Of a stretch of 64,000 nt of DNA, positions 17,662 through 26,910 are shown one piece after another. Within the stretch, counting starts at the first letter, position 1, and each line of letters starts with the position of its first letter. Under the pieces are notes generated by a model, which was not told the origin of the DNA, searched no databases, and saw only the letters and a list, made by a program, of their open reading frames with translations. The stretch covers positions 39,504-103,503 of the forward strand of contig CAJWCU010000013.1 in the NCBI GenBank assembly GCA_913030825.1, in the 5' to 3' direction. The position numbers and the translations under genes are program-made. This DNA is from an uncultured Rhodospirillaceae bacterium (GTDB lineage Bacteria > Pseudomonadota > Alphaproteobacteria > Rhodospirillales > Casp-alpha2).

Positions 17662-18501
17662 TCAACAGCCGCCCTTGAGGGACTCGATCTTGACCGGCGT
17701 CATGAGGATCGAAAAATCACTGAAGAACTGGATGATCTTCTCTGCAATGCCGTCCTCACGGTAATCGACCTGGAGTTCGAAGACAGGCGTGCCCTCACCG
17801 CTTTCCTTGGAAAAGAACGCCGCCTGATAGCGCACCACCGGCACGTCGGACGCGAACCCGTTGTCGGCCAACAGTTTCTCCGCTTCGGTGTCGCGATTCT
17901 TGGCCGCGACGAAATAGACGCTGGTGTCGTAAGGATTGTCCAAACTGCCGCCGTCGAACAAAGGCTGGGCGAAGGTCTTCTTGCCGGCATGGGCGGCGTT
18001 GAGGCTGGCCAGAAGGTGCGCCGTCGGAAACAGCGTGCCTTTCGGCAAGGTCATCGTCCGGGCGGTCTCACCGGTGAATTCCGCCGTGCCGCCCTTGGCG
18101 TCCAGGTTGGCCTTGCCCATCAGTTCTTCGGCCAGATGACCGTTGCGCTTGTGCACCAGCTTGTAGCCGTATTCACGGCTGTCCTTGGACTCCCAACTAT
18201 TGAATGTCCAATCCGTGCGCACGGGCGTTTCCTCGCCGAACAGAACGTCCATGACGATGCGGTTGTTGACGATCCAGCTTTCGCAAGCGTCCGAGAACGA
18301 ATACGCCATCAGCCCGCGGGCCGCCGTCGGCCCCACACCTTCGCGGCTCTGATTCAGGGTGATTTCATAAACCGCCCGATGGGCCACCAAATCGACCGCC
18401 CGGATCGCCGGTGCGCCGGCCGCCTGAACAAACGAAGGCAGCGTCAGGACGGAGATCGCCGCAGCCAGAACCACGGCCCGAAATATCCGGGAAATCGGCA
18501 T
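17662..18501 (-). CDS. EipB-family (DUF1849) periplasmic envelope-integrity protein
   Basis: Periplasmic beta-spiral protein of the EipB family, known in Brucella to support cell-envelope integrity and specific to alphaproteobacteria. The 279-residue precursor has a signal peptide (residues 1-27, cleaved near FVQAAG). The family features are RAVYEITLNQSREG near 42, GLMAYSFSDACESWIVNN near 63, and FSILMTPVKIESLKGGC at the C terminus. Cys73 and the C-terminal Cys279 match in position the disulfide pair described for Brucella EipB (Cys69-Cys278). Leftward gene with its own promoter region (18502-18956, shared with the rightward 178-aa gene). Confidence 0.9.
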   Translation of the reverse strand: MPISRIFRAVVLAAAISVLTLPSFVQAAGAPAIRAVDLVAHRAVYEITLNQSREGVGPTAARGLMAYSFSDACESWIVNNRIVMDVLFGEETPVRTDWTFNSWESKDSREYGYKLVHKRNGHLAEELMGKANLDAKGGTAEFTGETARTMTLPKGTLFPTAHLLASLNAAHAGKKTFAQPLFDGGSLDNPYDTSVYFVAAKNRDTEAEKLLADNGFASDVPVVRYQAAFFSKESGEGTPVFELQVDYREDGIAEKIIQFFSDFSILMTPVKIESLKGGC

Positions 18502-18956
18502 GTGAAGGATCGCCTCTCAAGCACGCGTATTCACGAAAGATAGGCCTGAACAGAGCCCCTGTCCATCGCCCGCGGATCGGTGTTCCCCGGCATAAATTGC
18601 CCGCGAGGCGGCAGAAATTGCCGGGTTACGGGGGCCAAGATGCCGGTCATGTTCCGTTAAGCATATGAAAAACCGGAAGTTGCCGTTTGGCCCGGGTCTT
18701 GCGTCTGAAATTCTTGAGAAAATGGATGTGGCGAAGCCCACATGCCGACGATTTGGAGGCACCCATGACGGCGATAGAACAGACCCCGATGCCCGCAACG
18801 AATAATCGCGCGACACCTCCCGACCGGGCCCCGGCCCGAAGGGTGGCCTGATCGCGTTCATTTTCATTGCGGGATCCAGTGCCCCTGGCATGTAAGGGTC
18901 TCGGCACCTTCTGTTTCTCGAACGGATCGCGTTCGGACGAAGAAGGAGCCTTGCTC
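18502..18956. other. 455-nt intergenic region with one possible short ORF
   Basis: Separates the divergent EipB and 178-aa genes. I see no confident gene apart from the 28-codon candidate at 18765. Long frames on either strand here lack ribosome binding sequences. It should contain two outward promoters, but I cannot place a convincing -35/-10 pair. Confidence 0.5.
18765..18851 (+). CDS. Possible 28-aa small protein
   Basis: ATG with a strong GGAGG ribosome binding sequence 5 nt upstream; the frame reads MTAIEQTPMPATNNRATPPD and ends in an Arg/Ala-rich tail. Proline-rich and low complexity, no family. Listed only because the SD is unusually good; it could equally be a regulatory upstream ORF of the 178-aa gene. 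Confidence 0.28.
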   Translation: MTAIEQTPMPATNNRATPPDRAPARRVA

Positions 18957-19493
18957 ATGGGAGCAGAACACCAACCTGTTTCATATCTGGATATTCACTC
19001 GCAATCGCCGGCTATCGAGGCACCGATGACCAGCACCGGCCTGTCGTCGCGGGAACTTGTCCCCCTCACCCCTGCCCCCCCACCGGACGCCGTCGATTGC
19101 GAAGGCGCGGAAACGCCGCCGGAAGAAACCCCGACCCTGTTCGGAAAGCTGACCGGTGGGCTGTCGCTTCGCGACCTGTCGCCGCGCCAGATGGCGGAGG
19201 TCAGCCTGGACCTCTATGCCGCCGGCGTCCTGGCCTATGAAGATTACGAACTCCTGGCGTTTCAACCCGAACTGCATCCCCAATACAACGACACGATCGG
19301 TGCCCTAACCGGCGAGCCCGCAGGGCCCGACCGGGCGCGCGACTTCGTCTCGCAATGGGAGGAGCGGCTGCACTTCGAACAGCGCTACAATCCGCAGAAC
19401 ACCCGTCTGGTCCGGGAGACCGAGCGCATCGTGACGCTGCTTCAGACCCTCGACGGCCCGCCGGACGGCTCCGGGCGGACCTTGGCTGCCTGA
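18957..19493 (+). CDS. Uncharacterised protein, 178 aa
   Basis: The N-terminal 70 residues are low-complexity and Pro/Glu-rich (LTPAPPPDAVDCEGAETPPE), so probably disordered. The C-terminal 110 residues are a helical domain: LSLRDLSPRQMAEVSLDLYAAGVLAYEDYELLAFQPEL and a later DFVSQWEERLHFEQRYNP helix (quoted here in separated parts). The PRQMAEVSLDLYAAGVLAYEDY pattern is reminiscent of flagellar/motility-associated hypothetical proteins but I cannot name a family. AAGGAG 9 nt before the ATG at 18957 decides the start over the longer frame. A strong terminator follows at 19520. Confidence 0.65.
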   Translation: MGAEHQPVSYLDIHSQSPAIEAPMTSTGLSSRELVPLTPAPPPDAVDCEGAETPPEETPTLFGKLTGGLSLRDLSPRQMAEVSLDLYAAGVLAYEDYELLAFQPELHPQYNDTIGALTGEPAGPDRARDFVSQWEERLHFEQRYNPQNTRLVRETERIVTLLQTLDGPPDGSGRTLAA

Positions 19494-19519
19494 GGTTTCC
19501 GACAGTCTCCGGACATGAA

Positions 19520-19550
19520 AAATCCCGGACGCAAGACGCGTCCGGGATTT
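19520..19550. terminator. Bidirectional hairpin terminator
   Basis: Perfect 13-bp stem AAATCCCGGACGC / GCGTCCGGGATTT with an AAGAC loop, between the rightward 178-aa gene (ends 19493) and the leftward SPOR gene (ends 19583). A/T stem ends serve both directions. Confidence 0.8.
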
Positions 19551-19582
19551 CCCTTAAATCGTTAAACCGGGGTAACCGGCGA

Positions 19583-20557
19583 TCAGCGCGTCATCGTCAA
19601 GGACGCCAGGCCCGGCCAATCGCGGGCCCGCAGCACCGCCCCCGCATCCGCTTGCTCAAGCGGCGCCGACTTGGCCGCCACGGACCAATCTTCGGGCGTC
19701 ACACGGATCGCCCAGGTATCGGCGATACCCGCGCGTTTGATGCGATGGAAAATTCCAGCCCGTTCCTCGGACTTCAGCGGCCCGATCACGACGCGGAAGA
19801 CGTCGCGCGCCTCGCGCCCGATCTTGCCGTGCAGAACCGCCGGGGACAGCCGATAGTGGGTCTGCATATGACGCTTGGCCCGGTCGCCGGCCCGGAAACT
19901 GCCGATCACGTAGTAGAAGCCTGACAGGGGCTTGGCCGATGCCGTCGGCTTCACACCTTCCGGCAGAACCGCCGCCACCTGGGTCGCGGACGCCTCGAGC
20001 GGGATTTCACCCAACCGGGCGAATTTGACGAAGGGCCGGTCGGCACGCTCGGTACTCGGTTGCAGGGCTGCCATATCGACGCTGACCATGACCGGCAATT
20101 CCACAGAAGAATTCGGCGACGCCTCGGTTCCGCCTGCGGTCTGGAATTCGGCGATCTCGGGTTCGGCGGGCAATTTCGCCGGCTCGACGGGGGATTCCGC
20201 GACTTGCGCCTCGATGGCTGCGAACCGAATGGCGCCCGGACGCCCCGGTGTACGGGACAGAGCCGCCCCTTTGGCCGACGGAGCAATATCGTCGCCGGAT
20301 TGATCGGTGCCGGCGGCGGCGACCAAAACGCCGCTGTCGTCCGCATCGCGGCAAATCGTGTTTTCGTCGTCGGTAATCGCCCGGTGGAGGGCGCAATCTT
20401 TGTGGGTAAGGGCGGAAATACCGTGATCGGTCAGCGATTTTTCCGTGGTGACCATAGAGAATACGTCGATGGCCCAGGACGCGACCTGGATGGGGACCGG
20501 TAGAGCGCAACCGCCCAGAAGCGCGCACGCACCGACCACGAGAATCGACTTCCGCAT
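19583..20557 (-). CDS. SPOR-domain lipoprotein
   Basis: A 324-residue envelope protein. The lipobox LLGGC (Cys17) after a short hydrophobic signal predicts a lipoprotein. Residues about 60-200 are low-complexity and Ala/Glu/Pro-rich, a likely spacer. The C-terminal part, from about residue 215, has the SPOR-like pattern GFYYVIGSFRAGDRAKRHMQ...VFRVVIGPLKSEERAGIFHRIKRAGIADTW, where the FRVVIGP strand is typical. SPOR domains bind denuded septal peptidoglycan, so a role in division or cell-wall maintenance is inferred. Downstream of aspS on the same strand but separated by 239 nt, so probably independently transcribed. Confidence 0.82.
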   Translation of the reverse strand: MRKSILVVGACALLGGCALPVPIQVASWAIDVFSMVTTEKSLTDHGISALTHKDCALHRAITDDENTICRDADDSGVLVAAAGTDQSGDDIAPSAKGAALSRTPGRPGAIRFAAIEAQVAESPVEPAKLPAEPEIAEFQTAGGTEASPNSSVELPVMVSVDMAALQPSTERADRPFVKFARLGEIPLEASATQVAAVLPEGVKPTASAKPLSGFYYVIGSFRAGDRAKRHMQTHYRLSPAVLHGKIGREARDVFRVVIGPLKSEERAGIFHRIKRAGIADTWAIRVTPEDWSVAAKSAPLEQADAGAVLRARDWPGLASLTMTR

Positions 20558-20725
20558 TTTGAAACCCCCAGTTGGGTCACCGGCAGCCGCACCGGTAATT
20601 TCACCCCGTAAAATGGTTCACCCTGATTCCGTTTCGCTCCCCGGCCGTTGCGGCCAACCGAAACGGTTGTTGTTTGTTAACTATACTACCGATTCGGTTA
20701 TACCTGATCGCGCGAATCGGGGGCC

Positions 20726-20743
20726 AGCTTTTTCTAAAAAGCT
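20726..20743. repeat. AT-rich near-palindrome in the aspS 3' / SPOR 5' gap
   Basis: AGCTTTTT-CT-AAAAAGCT (8-bp arms) followed on the plus strand by a T run at 20749-20755. No rightward gene ends here, so a terminator for a rightward transcript has no obvious client; it may instead lie in the 3' region of the leftward aspS transcript. Confidence 0.3.
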
Positions 20744-20796
20744 AAGCCTTTTTTATTCCTAATGGAATCATGGGTGGGTTGACGGAGGGAGAAATA

Positions 20797-22605
20797 CTAC
20801 TCCTGCGATTCATTCCCCTGCCCGGCTGTCGCCTTTTTAGGCAGGGCAAGGCGCAGATGCAGTTCCTTAAGCCGCGAATCGGGCACCATGGAGGGTGCCC
20901 CCATCAACAGGTCCTGGGCCTGCTGGTTCATCGGGAAGGCGATGACCTCGCGGATGTTCGGCTCGTCGGCCAGCATCATGACGATGCGGTCGATGCCGGG
21001 GGCCGAGCCGCCGTGCGGCGGGGCGCCGAACTGGAACGCCCGGTACATGCCGCCGAATTCCTCTTCGACCGTTTCCTTGGAATAGCCGGCGATCTCGAAG
21101 GCCTTGACCATGATTTCCGGCTTGTGGTTCCGGATCGCGCCCGAGGACAGTTCGACGCCGTTGCAAACGATGTCGTACTGGAAGGCCAGGACATCCAGCG
21201 GGTCCTTGGTTTCCAGGGCTTCCAGGCCGCCCTGCGGCATGGAGAACGGGTTATGCGAGAAATCGACGCGGCCGGTTTCTTCGTTCAATTCGAACATCGG
21301 ATAGTCGACGATCCAGCAGAAATCGAAGCGGTCCTTGGCGATCAGGTCCAGGTCTTCGCCGGCCTTTGTCCGCGCGGCAGAGGCGAAGGAGGCGAACTCC
21401 GACGGCACGCCTGCAACGAAGAATACGGCGTCGCCGTCTTCCAGACCCAATTCGGCCTTGAGCGCCATCGTCCGGTCTTCGCCGATGTTCTTGGCGATCG
21501 GACCGGCGCCTTCGCCGTCGCGGAAGAAGATATAGCCCAGGCCCGGCTGGCCCTCGCCCTGCGCCCAGGAGTTCATCCGGTCGCAGAAGGCGCGGCTGCC
21601 GCCGGTCTTGGCCGGAATGGCATGGACGCGGACCTTGTCATTCTTTTCGATCATCCCGGCGAAGACCTTGAAGCCGGACCCCCGGAACGTTTCCGTCACG
21701 TCGCACATTTCGATCGGATTGCGCAGGTCCGGCTTGTCGTTGCCGTACTTGAGCATGGATTCCTTGTAGGGAATGCGCGGGAAAGCGCCCTGAGTCACGG
21801 CGCGGCCGTCGGCAAATTCCTCGAACACACCCGCCAGAACGGGCTCCAACGCCGCGAACACGTCGTCCTGGGTGACATAGGCCATTTCCAGGTCGAGCTG
21901 ATAGAACTCGCCGGGCGAGCGGTCGGCCCGCGCGTCTTCGTCACGGAAGCAAGGCGCGATCTGGAAGTATTTGTCGAAGCCCGAAACCATCAGCAGCTGT
22001 TTGAACTGCTGCGGCGCCTGCGGCAGGGCGTAGAAATGGCCCGGATGGTTACGCGCCGGGACCAGATAGTCGCGGGCCCCTTCCGGCGACGAGGCGGTCA
22101 GGATGGGCGTCTGGATTTCCAGGAAGCCCTGATCGACCATGCGGCGGCGGATCGACGAGATGACCTTGGAGCGCAGGATGATGTTGGCATGCGGCTGTTC
22201 GCGGCGCAGATCCAGGAAGCGGTAGCGCAGGCGCGTTTCCTCGCCCAGGTCGGCATCGCCGAAGACCTGCAGCGGCAGCATTTCGGCGGCGCTTTCGACG
22301 TGGAATTCGTCGATGCGGACTTCGATATGGCCGGTCGGGATCGCGGCGTTGATGGTTTCCTCGGACCGCTTGACCACCGGGCCGGTGATGGTGACGACGC
22401 TTTCGGGCCGCACACCTTCGACCGCCGGGAACAGATCGCCGGACACGTCGATCACGCATTGCGTCAGACCGTAATGGTCGCGCAGATCGACGAACAGCAG
22501 ATTGCCGTGGTCGCGTTTGCGGTGGACCCAGCCCGACAGGCGGACGGTCTCGCCGACGTTGTCTTCGCGCAGTTGGCCGCAGGTATGAGTACGATAAGCG
22601 TGCAT
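20797..22605 (-). CDS. aspS: Aspartyl-tRNA synthetase
   Basis: Class IIb aminoacyl-tRNA synthetase charging tRNA-Asp (possibly also tRNA-Asn in organisms with GatCAB). The 602 residues match bacterial-type AspRS. In order: the N-terminal OB-fold anticodon-binding domain ([22 protein letters not shown]), motif 2 ([22 protein letters not shown] in the region near 218-240), the bacterial GAD insert (about 290-420), and motif 3 ([14 protein letters not shown] near 535). Starts [12 protein letters not shown]. Monocistronic and leftward. Confidence 0.97.
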   Translation of the reverse strand: MHAYRTHTCGQLREDNVGETVRLSGWVHRKRDHGNLLFVDLRDHYGLTQCVIDVSGDLFPAVEGVRPESVVTITGPVVKRSEETINAAIPTGHIEVRIDEFHVESAAEMLPLQVFGDADLGEETRLRYRFLDLRREQPHANIILRSKVISSIRRRMVDQGFLEIQTPILTASSPEGARDYLVPARNHPGHFYALPQAPQQFKQLLMVSGFDKYFQIAPCFRDEDARADRSPGEFYQLDLEMAYVTQDDVFAALEPVLAGVFEEFADGRAVTQGAFPRIPYKESMLKYGNDKPDLRNPIEMCDVTETFRGSGFKVFAGMIEKNDKVRVHAIPAKTGGSRAFCDRMNSWAQGEGQPGLGYIFFRDGEGAGPIAKNIGEDRTMALKAELGLEDGDAVFFVAGVPSEFASFASAARTKAGEDLDLIAKDRFDFCWIVDYPMFELNEETGRVDFSHNPFSMPQGGLEALETKDPLDVLAFQYDIVCNGVELSSGAIRNHKPEIMVKAFEIAGYSKETVEEEFGGMYRAFQFGAPPHGGSAPGIDRIVMMLADEPNIREVIAFPMNQQAQDLLMGAPSMVPDSRLKELHLRLALPKKATAGQGNESQE

Positions 22606-22909
22606 CAGATCAAATCTCGTGGTTCGCGCGCGTCTGGGATGGCCCGGTCTGGCAATCGCGCGCCCTTCAATTGCATGTCGCCGATGTCCGGGAGAGGCAA
22701 AACGTCCGGGGTTTCTAGGCGCTCGGAGGGCGAAAATCCAGAGAGAATTTGCCGGAGGGGTTTGATCGCCCCCTCCCCTGACCGCGCCGAGTTTGATCGA
22801 GAATCTGTGATAACGGAATTCCCAGGGCCGGTGTTATACTGCACTTGCGAAGACGGTCAGCGCCGACCAGAGACACCTATCCCCATCGGCCCCATCGGAG
22901 ACTTTACCC
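22606..22909. promoter_or_regulatory. Divergent aspS / TPR-gene promoter region
   Basis: A 304-nt gap between divergent genes. A good -10 hexamer TATACT is at 22835-22840 for the rightward TPR gene, without a convincing -35. A 7-bp hairpin GGAGGGG / CCCCTCC at 22753-22775 could lie in the aspS leader. No small gene seen. Confidence 0.4.
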
Positions 22910-23425
22910 ATGACCATGACTTGGCGTTCCCTCCTCCCCGTTCTGGCGCTCGGCGCCGTTTTGGCCCTGACGCCGCTATATGCCGCACAGCAGGCCCATG
23001 CCGCCGGCAGCGATACCCCCACGACCGACGACAAAGACAAGGATAAGAAGGAAGGCAAGGCCTACCAGGAGATCCAGGACCTGTTGAAGAAGGCGCAGTT
23101 CGAGCCCGCGCTCGCCGCCTTGCTGCCCTATACCGAAGCCAATCCGGACGACGCCGACGGCTGGAACCTGCTGGGCTATACGTCCCGCAAGCTGGGCCAT
23201 TACGACGTCGCGTTCGGCTACTACGAACGCGCCCTCGCGATCGAACCGAACCACAAGGGTGCCCTTGAATACATGGGCGAGCTTTACGTCGAGATGGGCC
23301 AGAAGGACACAGCCCTCGACCTGCTGGCCAAGCTGCAGCGCCTGTGTCCGCAGGGTTGCTCGGAACTGGCTCAGCTTCAGGGCTTCATCGACGGCTCATC
23401 GGAAACGGCCCAGCGCGCCTGGTAA
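22910..23425 (+). CDS. Periplasmic TPR-repeat protein
   Basis: A 171-residue exported protein: signal peptide at about 1-31 (cleaved near AHAAG), then a charged Lys/Asp linker (TDDKDKDKKEGK), then about three tetratricopeptide repeats starting at residue 50. The repeats read FEPALAALLPYTEANPDDADGWNLLGY / GHYDVAFGYYERALAIEPNHKGALEYMGELY / GQKDTALDLLAKLQRLCPQG (shown in segments). The consensus W/LG/Y...A...P pattern is clear. TPR proteins are scaffolds; partner unknown. A strong terminator follows. Confidence 0.85.
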   Translation: MTMTWRSLLPVLALGAVLALTPLYAAQQAHAAGSDTPTTDDKDKDKKEGKAYQEIQDLLKKAQFEPALAALLPYTEANPDDADGWNLLGYTSRKLGHYDVAFGYYERALAIEPNHKGALEYMGELYVEMGQKDTALDLLAKLQRLCPQGCSELAQLQGFIDGSSETAQRAW

Positions 23426-23450
23426 ACCGTTCCCATTCGACCGAATGCTT

Positions 23451-23485
23451 GAAGGCGGGCCCGGAGAGGCCCGCCTTCTTCATTT
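23451..23485 (+). terminator. Rho-independent terminator
   Basis: An 11-bp stem GAAGGCGGGCC / GGCCCGCCTTC with a 6-nt loop, followed by TTCATTTT, 25 nt after the TPR gene stop. The adjacent leftward gene ends at 23502, so it may serve both. Confidence 0.8.
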
Positions 23486-23501
23486 TCGGGCCGCATCCGC
23501 G

Positions 23502-24788
23502 TCAGCCCTTGCGCTTCGCCTTGTCCCGGCAAACGGCGACATGGTCACGGTAGACGTCATCCATGACGCCCTGGCCATGCGCCAATTGGTGCAGGTTCAG
23601 GTCGCCGCCGAAGTTCAATTCCATGATCACCGGCCCGCGGTCGGTCAGTGCAATGTCCCAGGATTGAGTGCGGATGCCCGGCAAGGCCGCCGCCGCGCGT
23701 TGGCACAGCGCCATCGCATCTTCGAACTGCGGCAAGGTCGTCCCCGCCAGGCGCGTGCCCGTATCGGGATGGGTCTCGACCGTGGTCAGACGATGGCCCC
23801 AACCATTGATCGCCCGCTTGAGGGTGCCCGTCTCCAACTCCAGCGCGCCCAAAAGATTGTCGCCGCGCCAGTAATTGTCGGCGATCTGATCGCCCGCCGG
23901 CAGTTTGACCACGGCGCTGACCGGCTTGCCCCGGCCCAAACCGTCCACCAAGACCAAAACCCGCATGGTCGGCAAACGGTCGCCGATCATCTCGCGGATA
24001 CGGTCGTGGGGCGCCAGGCGTTCCTGGAACAGATATCCCCGATCGTCGCGGAAGCCCATGTAACGAACCAGATCGTCGACCGGCACGTCACAGCCGTTGG
24101 CGCGGATGTCGCCGCCCGGCAACCGGTCCAGGGCCATCCCGCCGATTGAGTACATGCCGTCGATGGGCTTGGCGAAGACGGGGCCATCCAAACCGTTCTC
24201 CAGAAATTCGGCGAGCCCGTCGCGGTCGCGGATCGCCGGCACCTGCCCCGCCGTGCGGGTCGGATGATAAACCGCCAGCAGTTTCGGCACCGGCAGGCCC
24301 ATACCCGACGCCGTCGCCTGAAAGATCAGCTTGTCATGGGCCAGCATGTACCAGGCCGACGGATTGCACGCATGATGCAGCGCCGTCTGCGTCCGCTTGC
24401 CGACGAACCGCGCCTTGGCGGCCGCGTCCAGGGCCGGGTCCCACAGCCGGTAATACATGTACTCCGGCGGGCTGATGCGCCCGGGGCCGCGGGCCATTCG
24501 CCAAATATCGGCCAACAGGGCCATCTGCTTGCGGCCGCCGGCCTTGACGGCGTGGGCCATTTCCTTGGCCATGTCGACCGCCGGTATCCCGTCGAGACGG
24601 CGGGCCAGCGCCGTTTCGGCCTGAAAGGCGGCATCGGTGAAGGGGTGGCCGGAAGCGTCGGATTGGCCGCACAGAAAGGACGGCAAGGCTTTCGGGGCGC
24701 CGTTTGGGCCTGTCTCAACGTCAGACGAGGCATCCGGTCGCGGGTCCGCGCCGCGCGGGGCGGCACGCATGGGTTTGATGGCGGTCAT
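23502..24788 (-). CDS. Sugar-transfer associated ATP-grasp protein
   Basis: A 428-residue protein of the 'sugar-transfer associated ATP-grasp' type (PF14397). After an N-terminal helical region (PPEYMYYRLWDP near 140), the ATP-grasp core shows NPSAWYMLAHDKLIFQATA, GPVFAKPIDGMYSIGG (ATP-binding Lys and glycine-rich loop), LFQERLAPHDRIREMI, and the Mg-binding end IALTDRGPVIMELNFGGDLN. The family is often near polysaccharide genes, but none is next to it here. The start is the ATG at 24788 with GGGAGA 7 nt upstream. Substrates are unknown; an amide- or ester-forming ligase is the family expectation. Confidence 0.8.
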   Translation of the reverse strand: MTAIKPMRAAPRGADPRPDASSDVETGPNGAPKALPSFLCGQSDASGHPFTDAAFQAETALARRLDGIPAVDMAKEMAHAVKAGGRKQMALLADIWRMARGPGRISPPEYMYYRLWDPALDAAAKARFVGKRTQTALHHACNPSAWYMLAHDKLIFQATASGMGLPVPKLLAVYHPTRTAGQVPAIRDRDGLAEFLENGLDGPVFAKPIDGMYSIGGMALDRLPGGDIRANGCDVPVDDLVRYMGFRDDRGYLFQERLAPHDRIREMIGDRLPTMRVLVLVDGLGRGKPVSAVVKLPAGDQIADNYWRGDNLLGALELETGTLKRAINGWGHRLTTVETHPDTGTRLAGTTLPQFEDAMALCQRAAAALPGIRTQSWDIALTDRGPVIMELNFGGDLNLHQLAHGQGVMDDVYRDHVAVCRDKAKRKG

Positions 24789-24877
24789 GGTGTTTCTCCC
24801 GACCGCCCGACGATCTCCGGGACCGAGTCTATGCGCCGCCCACACCGGCGGCTGTGCGGCGCATCACACCGGCGTGG

Positions 24878-25612
24878 TTAGACCAGGATATCGACCCCAT
24901 CGCCCGGGTCGGGCAGACGCGCGACCCGGCGCACCACGGCGACGCCCAGATAGATGAAAGGCGTATCGGCCAGCGCCAGGATCACCTTCGCGATGTAGCT
25001 AGCGACGATGATCTTGCCGACGATCTCCCAAGACAGGCCCAATCCCCACCCCAGGAAGATCGAATTGACGATGATCGTATCGACCAGTTGGCTGGTCATG
25101 GTCGAGGCATTGTTGCGCAGCCAGAGATGCTTGCCACGGGTCACCCGTTTCCAGAAATGGAACAACTTCACATCCAGCAACTGCGCCGCCAGATAGGCGG
25201 TCATGGAGCCCAGCAGCAGCATACCCGGCAGGGTGAACACGCTTTCGTAGGCCTGCTGAATCTGGGCCACGGTGTCGTAGTTGGGATTTCCGGCTGGCCA
25301 GACCGGTGAGCCGGGCACGACCAGGGCGATCTGGACAATGCCCAGCATCAGGATGCTCATGACAAAACCGGTCACCACCATCAGGTTGGCCCGTCGCTGT
25401 CCATAGACCTCGCAGACCACGTCGGTCAGAAGAAACGTCAGCGGATAGGTGATCAGCCCGGCGGTCAAGGTGACCGCTTCGCCGAAGATGCCGTCGGGAA
25501 AAGTTTCGGGGAAGGCCAGGAACAGCTTTCCGGCGATGACGTTGGTCAACACCAGGATGACGACGAAGGCCGCCATCATGATGCTGAATACGACTTCCGA
25601 CCTATCCCCCAT
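24878..25612 (-). CDS. Queuosine precursor transporter (YhhQ/VUT family)
   Basis: A 244-residue inner-membrane protein with about six transmembrane helices, beginning MGDRSEVVFSIMMAAFVVILVLTN. The family signature GLITYPLTFLLTDVVCEVYG is near residues 52-71, with RRANLMVVTGF after it and NNASTMTSQLVDTIIVNSIFLGWG near 167. These are the conserved features of YhhQ, which imports preQ0/preQ1-type queuosine precursors. Lies 62 nt downstream of the enoyl-CoA hydratase gene on the same strand; no preQ1 riboswitch fits in that gap. Confidence 0.9.
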   Translation of the reverse strand: MGDRSEVVFSIMMAAFVVILVLTNVIAGKLFLAFPETFPDGIFGEAVTLTAGLITYPLTFLLTDVVCEVYGQRRANLMVVTGFVMSILMLGIVQIALVVPGSPVWPAGNPNYDTVAQIQQAYESVFTLPGMLLLGSMTAYLAAQLLDVKLFHFWKRVTRGKHLWLRNNASTMTSQLVDTIIVNSIFLGWGLGLSWEIVGKIIVASYIAKVILALADTPFIYLGVAVVRRVARLPDPGDGVDILV

Positions 25613-25674
25613 GGCACCCCCTAATGCTGACCCCGATACCGGTTCCGGCGCGAAAAGCCCCTAAGGCCGCCAGT

Positions 25675-26463
25675 TTAGCCTTTTGCCTTGCCGGCGAGGA
25701 AGCCCCCGAGCATCTCCTGCGGCTCACCGGTTTCGAAGCTGTCGCCGAAGATCGGGATCGTCTCGGCGATGGCTTCGGCCGGCTCCAGCCGTTCCCAGGA
25801 CCGGACCAACATCTTCTGGGTGCGGATCGCATGCGGGCCCGAGGCGACGATGGCCTGAACCGACCGGTCGAGCAAGGCGTCCAATTCGTCGGGCGTGGTC
25901 AGGAATTCGACGAAGCCCCAATCATGGGCCGTCTTGGCGTCGATCATTTCGCCGGTCATCAACAGCCAGCGGGTGCGCCCCCAACCGACCAGATGCGGCA
26001 GCAGCACGGCCTCGATCACGCTGGGAAGACCGACGCGGACCTCCGGCATGCCGAATTTGGCGTTGTCGGCGCAGATACGGAAATCGCAAGCCGCCGCCAA
26101 TTCCATGCCGCCGCCCAGGCAGAAACCGTTGATTCGGGCGATCACCGGCACCGGCAGGTCGCGGATCGCCGCCATGACGCCGTGCAAACGCGTGATGAAG
26201 GCGCGCGCTGACGTCGGGTTGAGCGCCGCCATCTCGCCGATGTCGGCACCGCCGACGAAGGACCGGTCGCCCGCCCCGGTGATGACCACGGCGCGCAACG
26301 ACTGATCGTCGGCGAGCGCCCGCAGGCGATTCGACAAATCCGTCATCAGATCGCTGTTGAGAACGTTCAGCTTGTGCGGCCGGCTGACGGTCAGCCAGGT
26401 CACGCCCCCTTTGTCTTCCTGCAGGATGGTTGCGTTCGGGTCGGTATTTTCGGGGGTCGTCAC
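25675..26463 (-). CDS. Enoyl-CoA hydratase/isomerase family protein
   Basis: Crotonase-fold enzyme of 262 residues. The oxyanion-hole segments are SFVGGADIGEM near 70 and GFCLGGGMELAAACDFRI near 115. Both catalytic glutamates of hydratases are kept: the Glu in GGGMELAAACD and the Glu in FGMPEVRVGLPS. The start is a GTG at 26463 with AGGAG 9 nt upstream; the longer frame to 26532 lacks an SD. Divergent from the NIPSNAP gene. The exact acyl-CoA substrate is not predictable. Confidence 0.9.
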   Translation of the reverse strand: MTTPENTDPNATILQEDKGGVTWLTVSRPHKLNVLNSDLMTDLSNRLRALADDQSLRAVVITGAGDRSFVGGADIGEMAALNPTSARAFITRLHGVMAAIRDLPVPVIARINGFCLGGGMELAAACDFRICADNAKFGMPEVRVGLPSVIEAVLLPHLVGWGRTRWLLMTGEMIDAKTAHDWGFVEFLTTPDELDALLDRSVQAIVASGPHAIRTQKMLVRSWERLEPAEAIAETIPIFGDSFETGEPQEMLGGFLAGKAKG

Positions 26464-26598
26464 GGTCTGGTCTCCTCGGGAAATGCGTTTCACCGTCGGC
26501 TCGGATGATGCGTTCCGTTGTTCCTCCGGCAAGGGTCACGTATAACGGCGGAAAGGCTCTTGCAAAAGGACCGTCTCGCCCAAGGAGGATTCCAAGAC

Positions 26599-26910
26599 AT
26601 GATTATCGACCACCGCACCTATACCGTTCAGCATGGTATGTCCAAAGAGTACATGGCCCTGTTCGAAGCCGAAGGCCTTCCCGTACAGCTTCGCCACCTC
26701 AATCTGGTCGGGTTTTTCCAATCGACCGTGGGGCCGCTGAACCAGATCATCCACCTGTGGCGCTATGACGATTTCGCCGATATGGAAAAACGCCGCGCCG
26801 CGCGGGACGCCGACCCGGATTGGACGGCCTACCTGAAGAAAAGCAAAGGCATGATTCTCATGCAGGAAAACAAGATCATCACCCCCACCGGCTTCTCGCC
26901 CATAAAATAA
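26599..26910 (+). CDS. NIPSNAP-family protein
   Basis: A 103-residue dimeric alpha/beta-barrel protein: MIIDHRTYTVQHGMSKEYMALFEAEGLP, then the typical VGFFQSTVGPLNQIIHLWRYDDFADMEKRRAA block and a closing MILMQENKIITPT strand (given in parts). A consensus AAGGAGG precedes the ATG at 26599, excluding the longer frame. Function of the family is not established. The stop codon touches the ATG of rnd, so the two are co-transcribed. Confidence 0.88.
   Translation: MIIDHRTYTVQHGMSKEYMALFEAEGLPVQLRHLNLVGFFQSTVGPLNQIIHLWRYDDFADMEKRRAARDADPDWTAYLKKSKGMILMQENKIITPTGFSPIK

Noticed and set aside
18665..18805. 46-codon plus-strand frame beginning MKNRKLPFGPG
   Set aside because: No Shine-Dalgarno sequence and it overlaps the better-supported 28-codon frame.
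20770..23046. A 758-codon open frame on the plus strand
   Set aside because: It is antisense to aspS, has no family sequence and arises from the high-GC codon pattern of the real gene.
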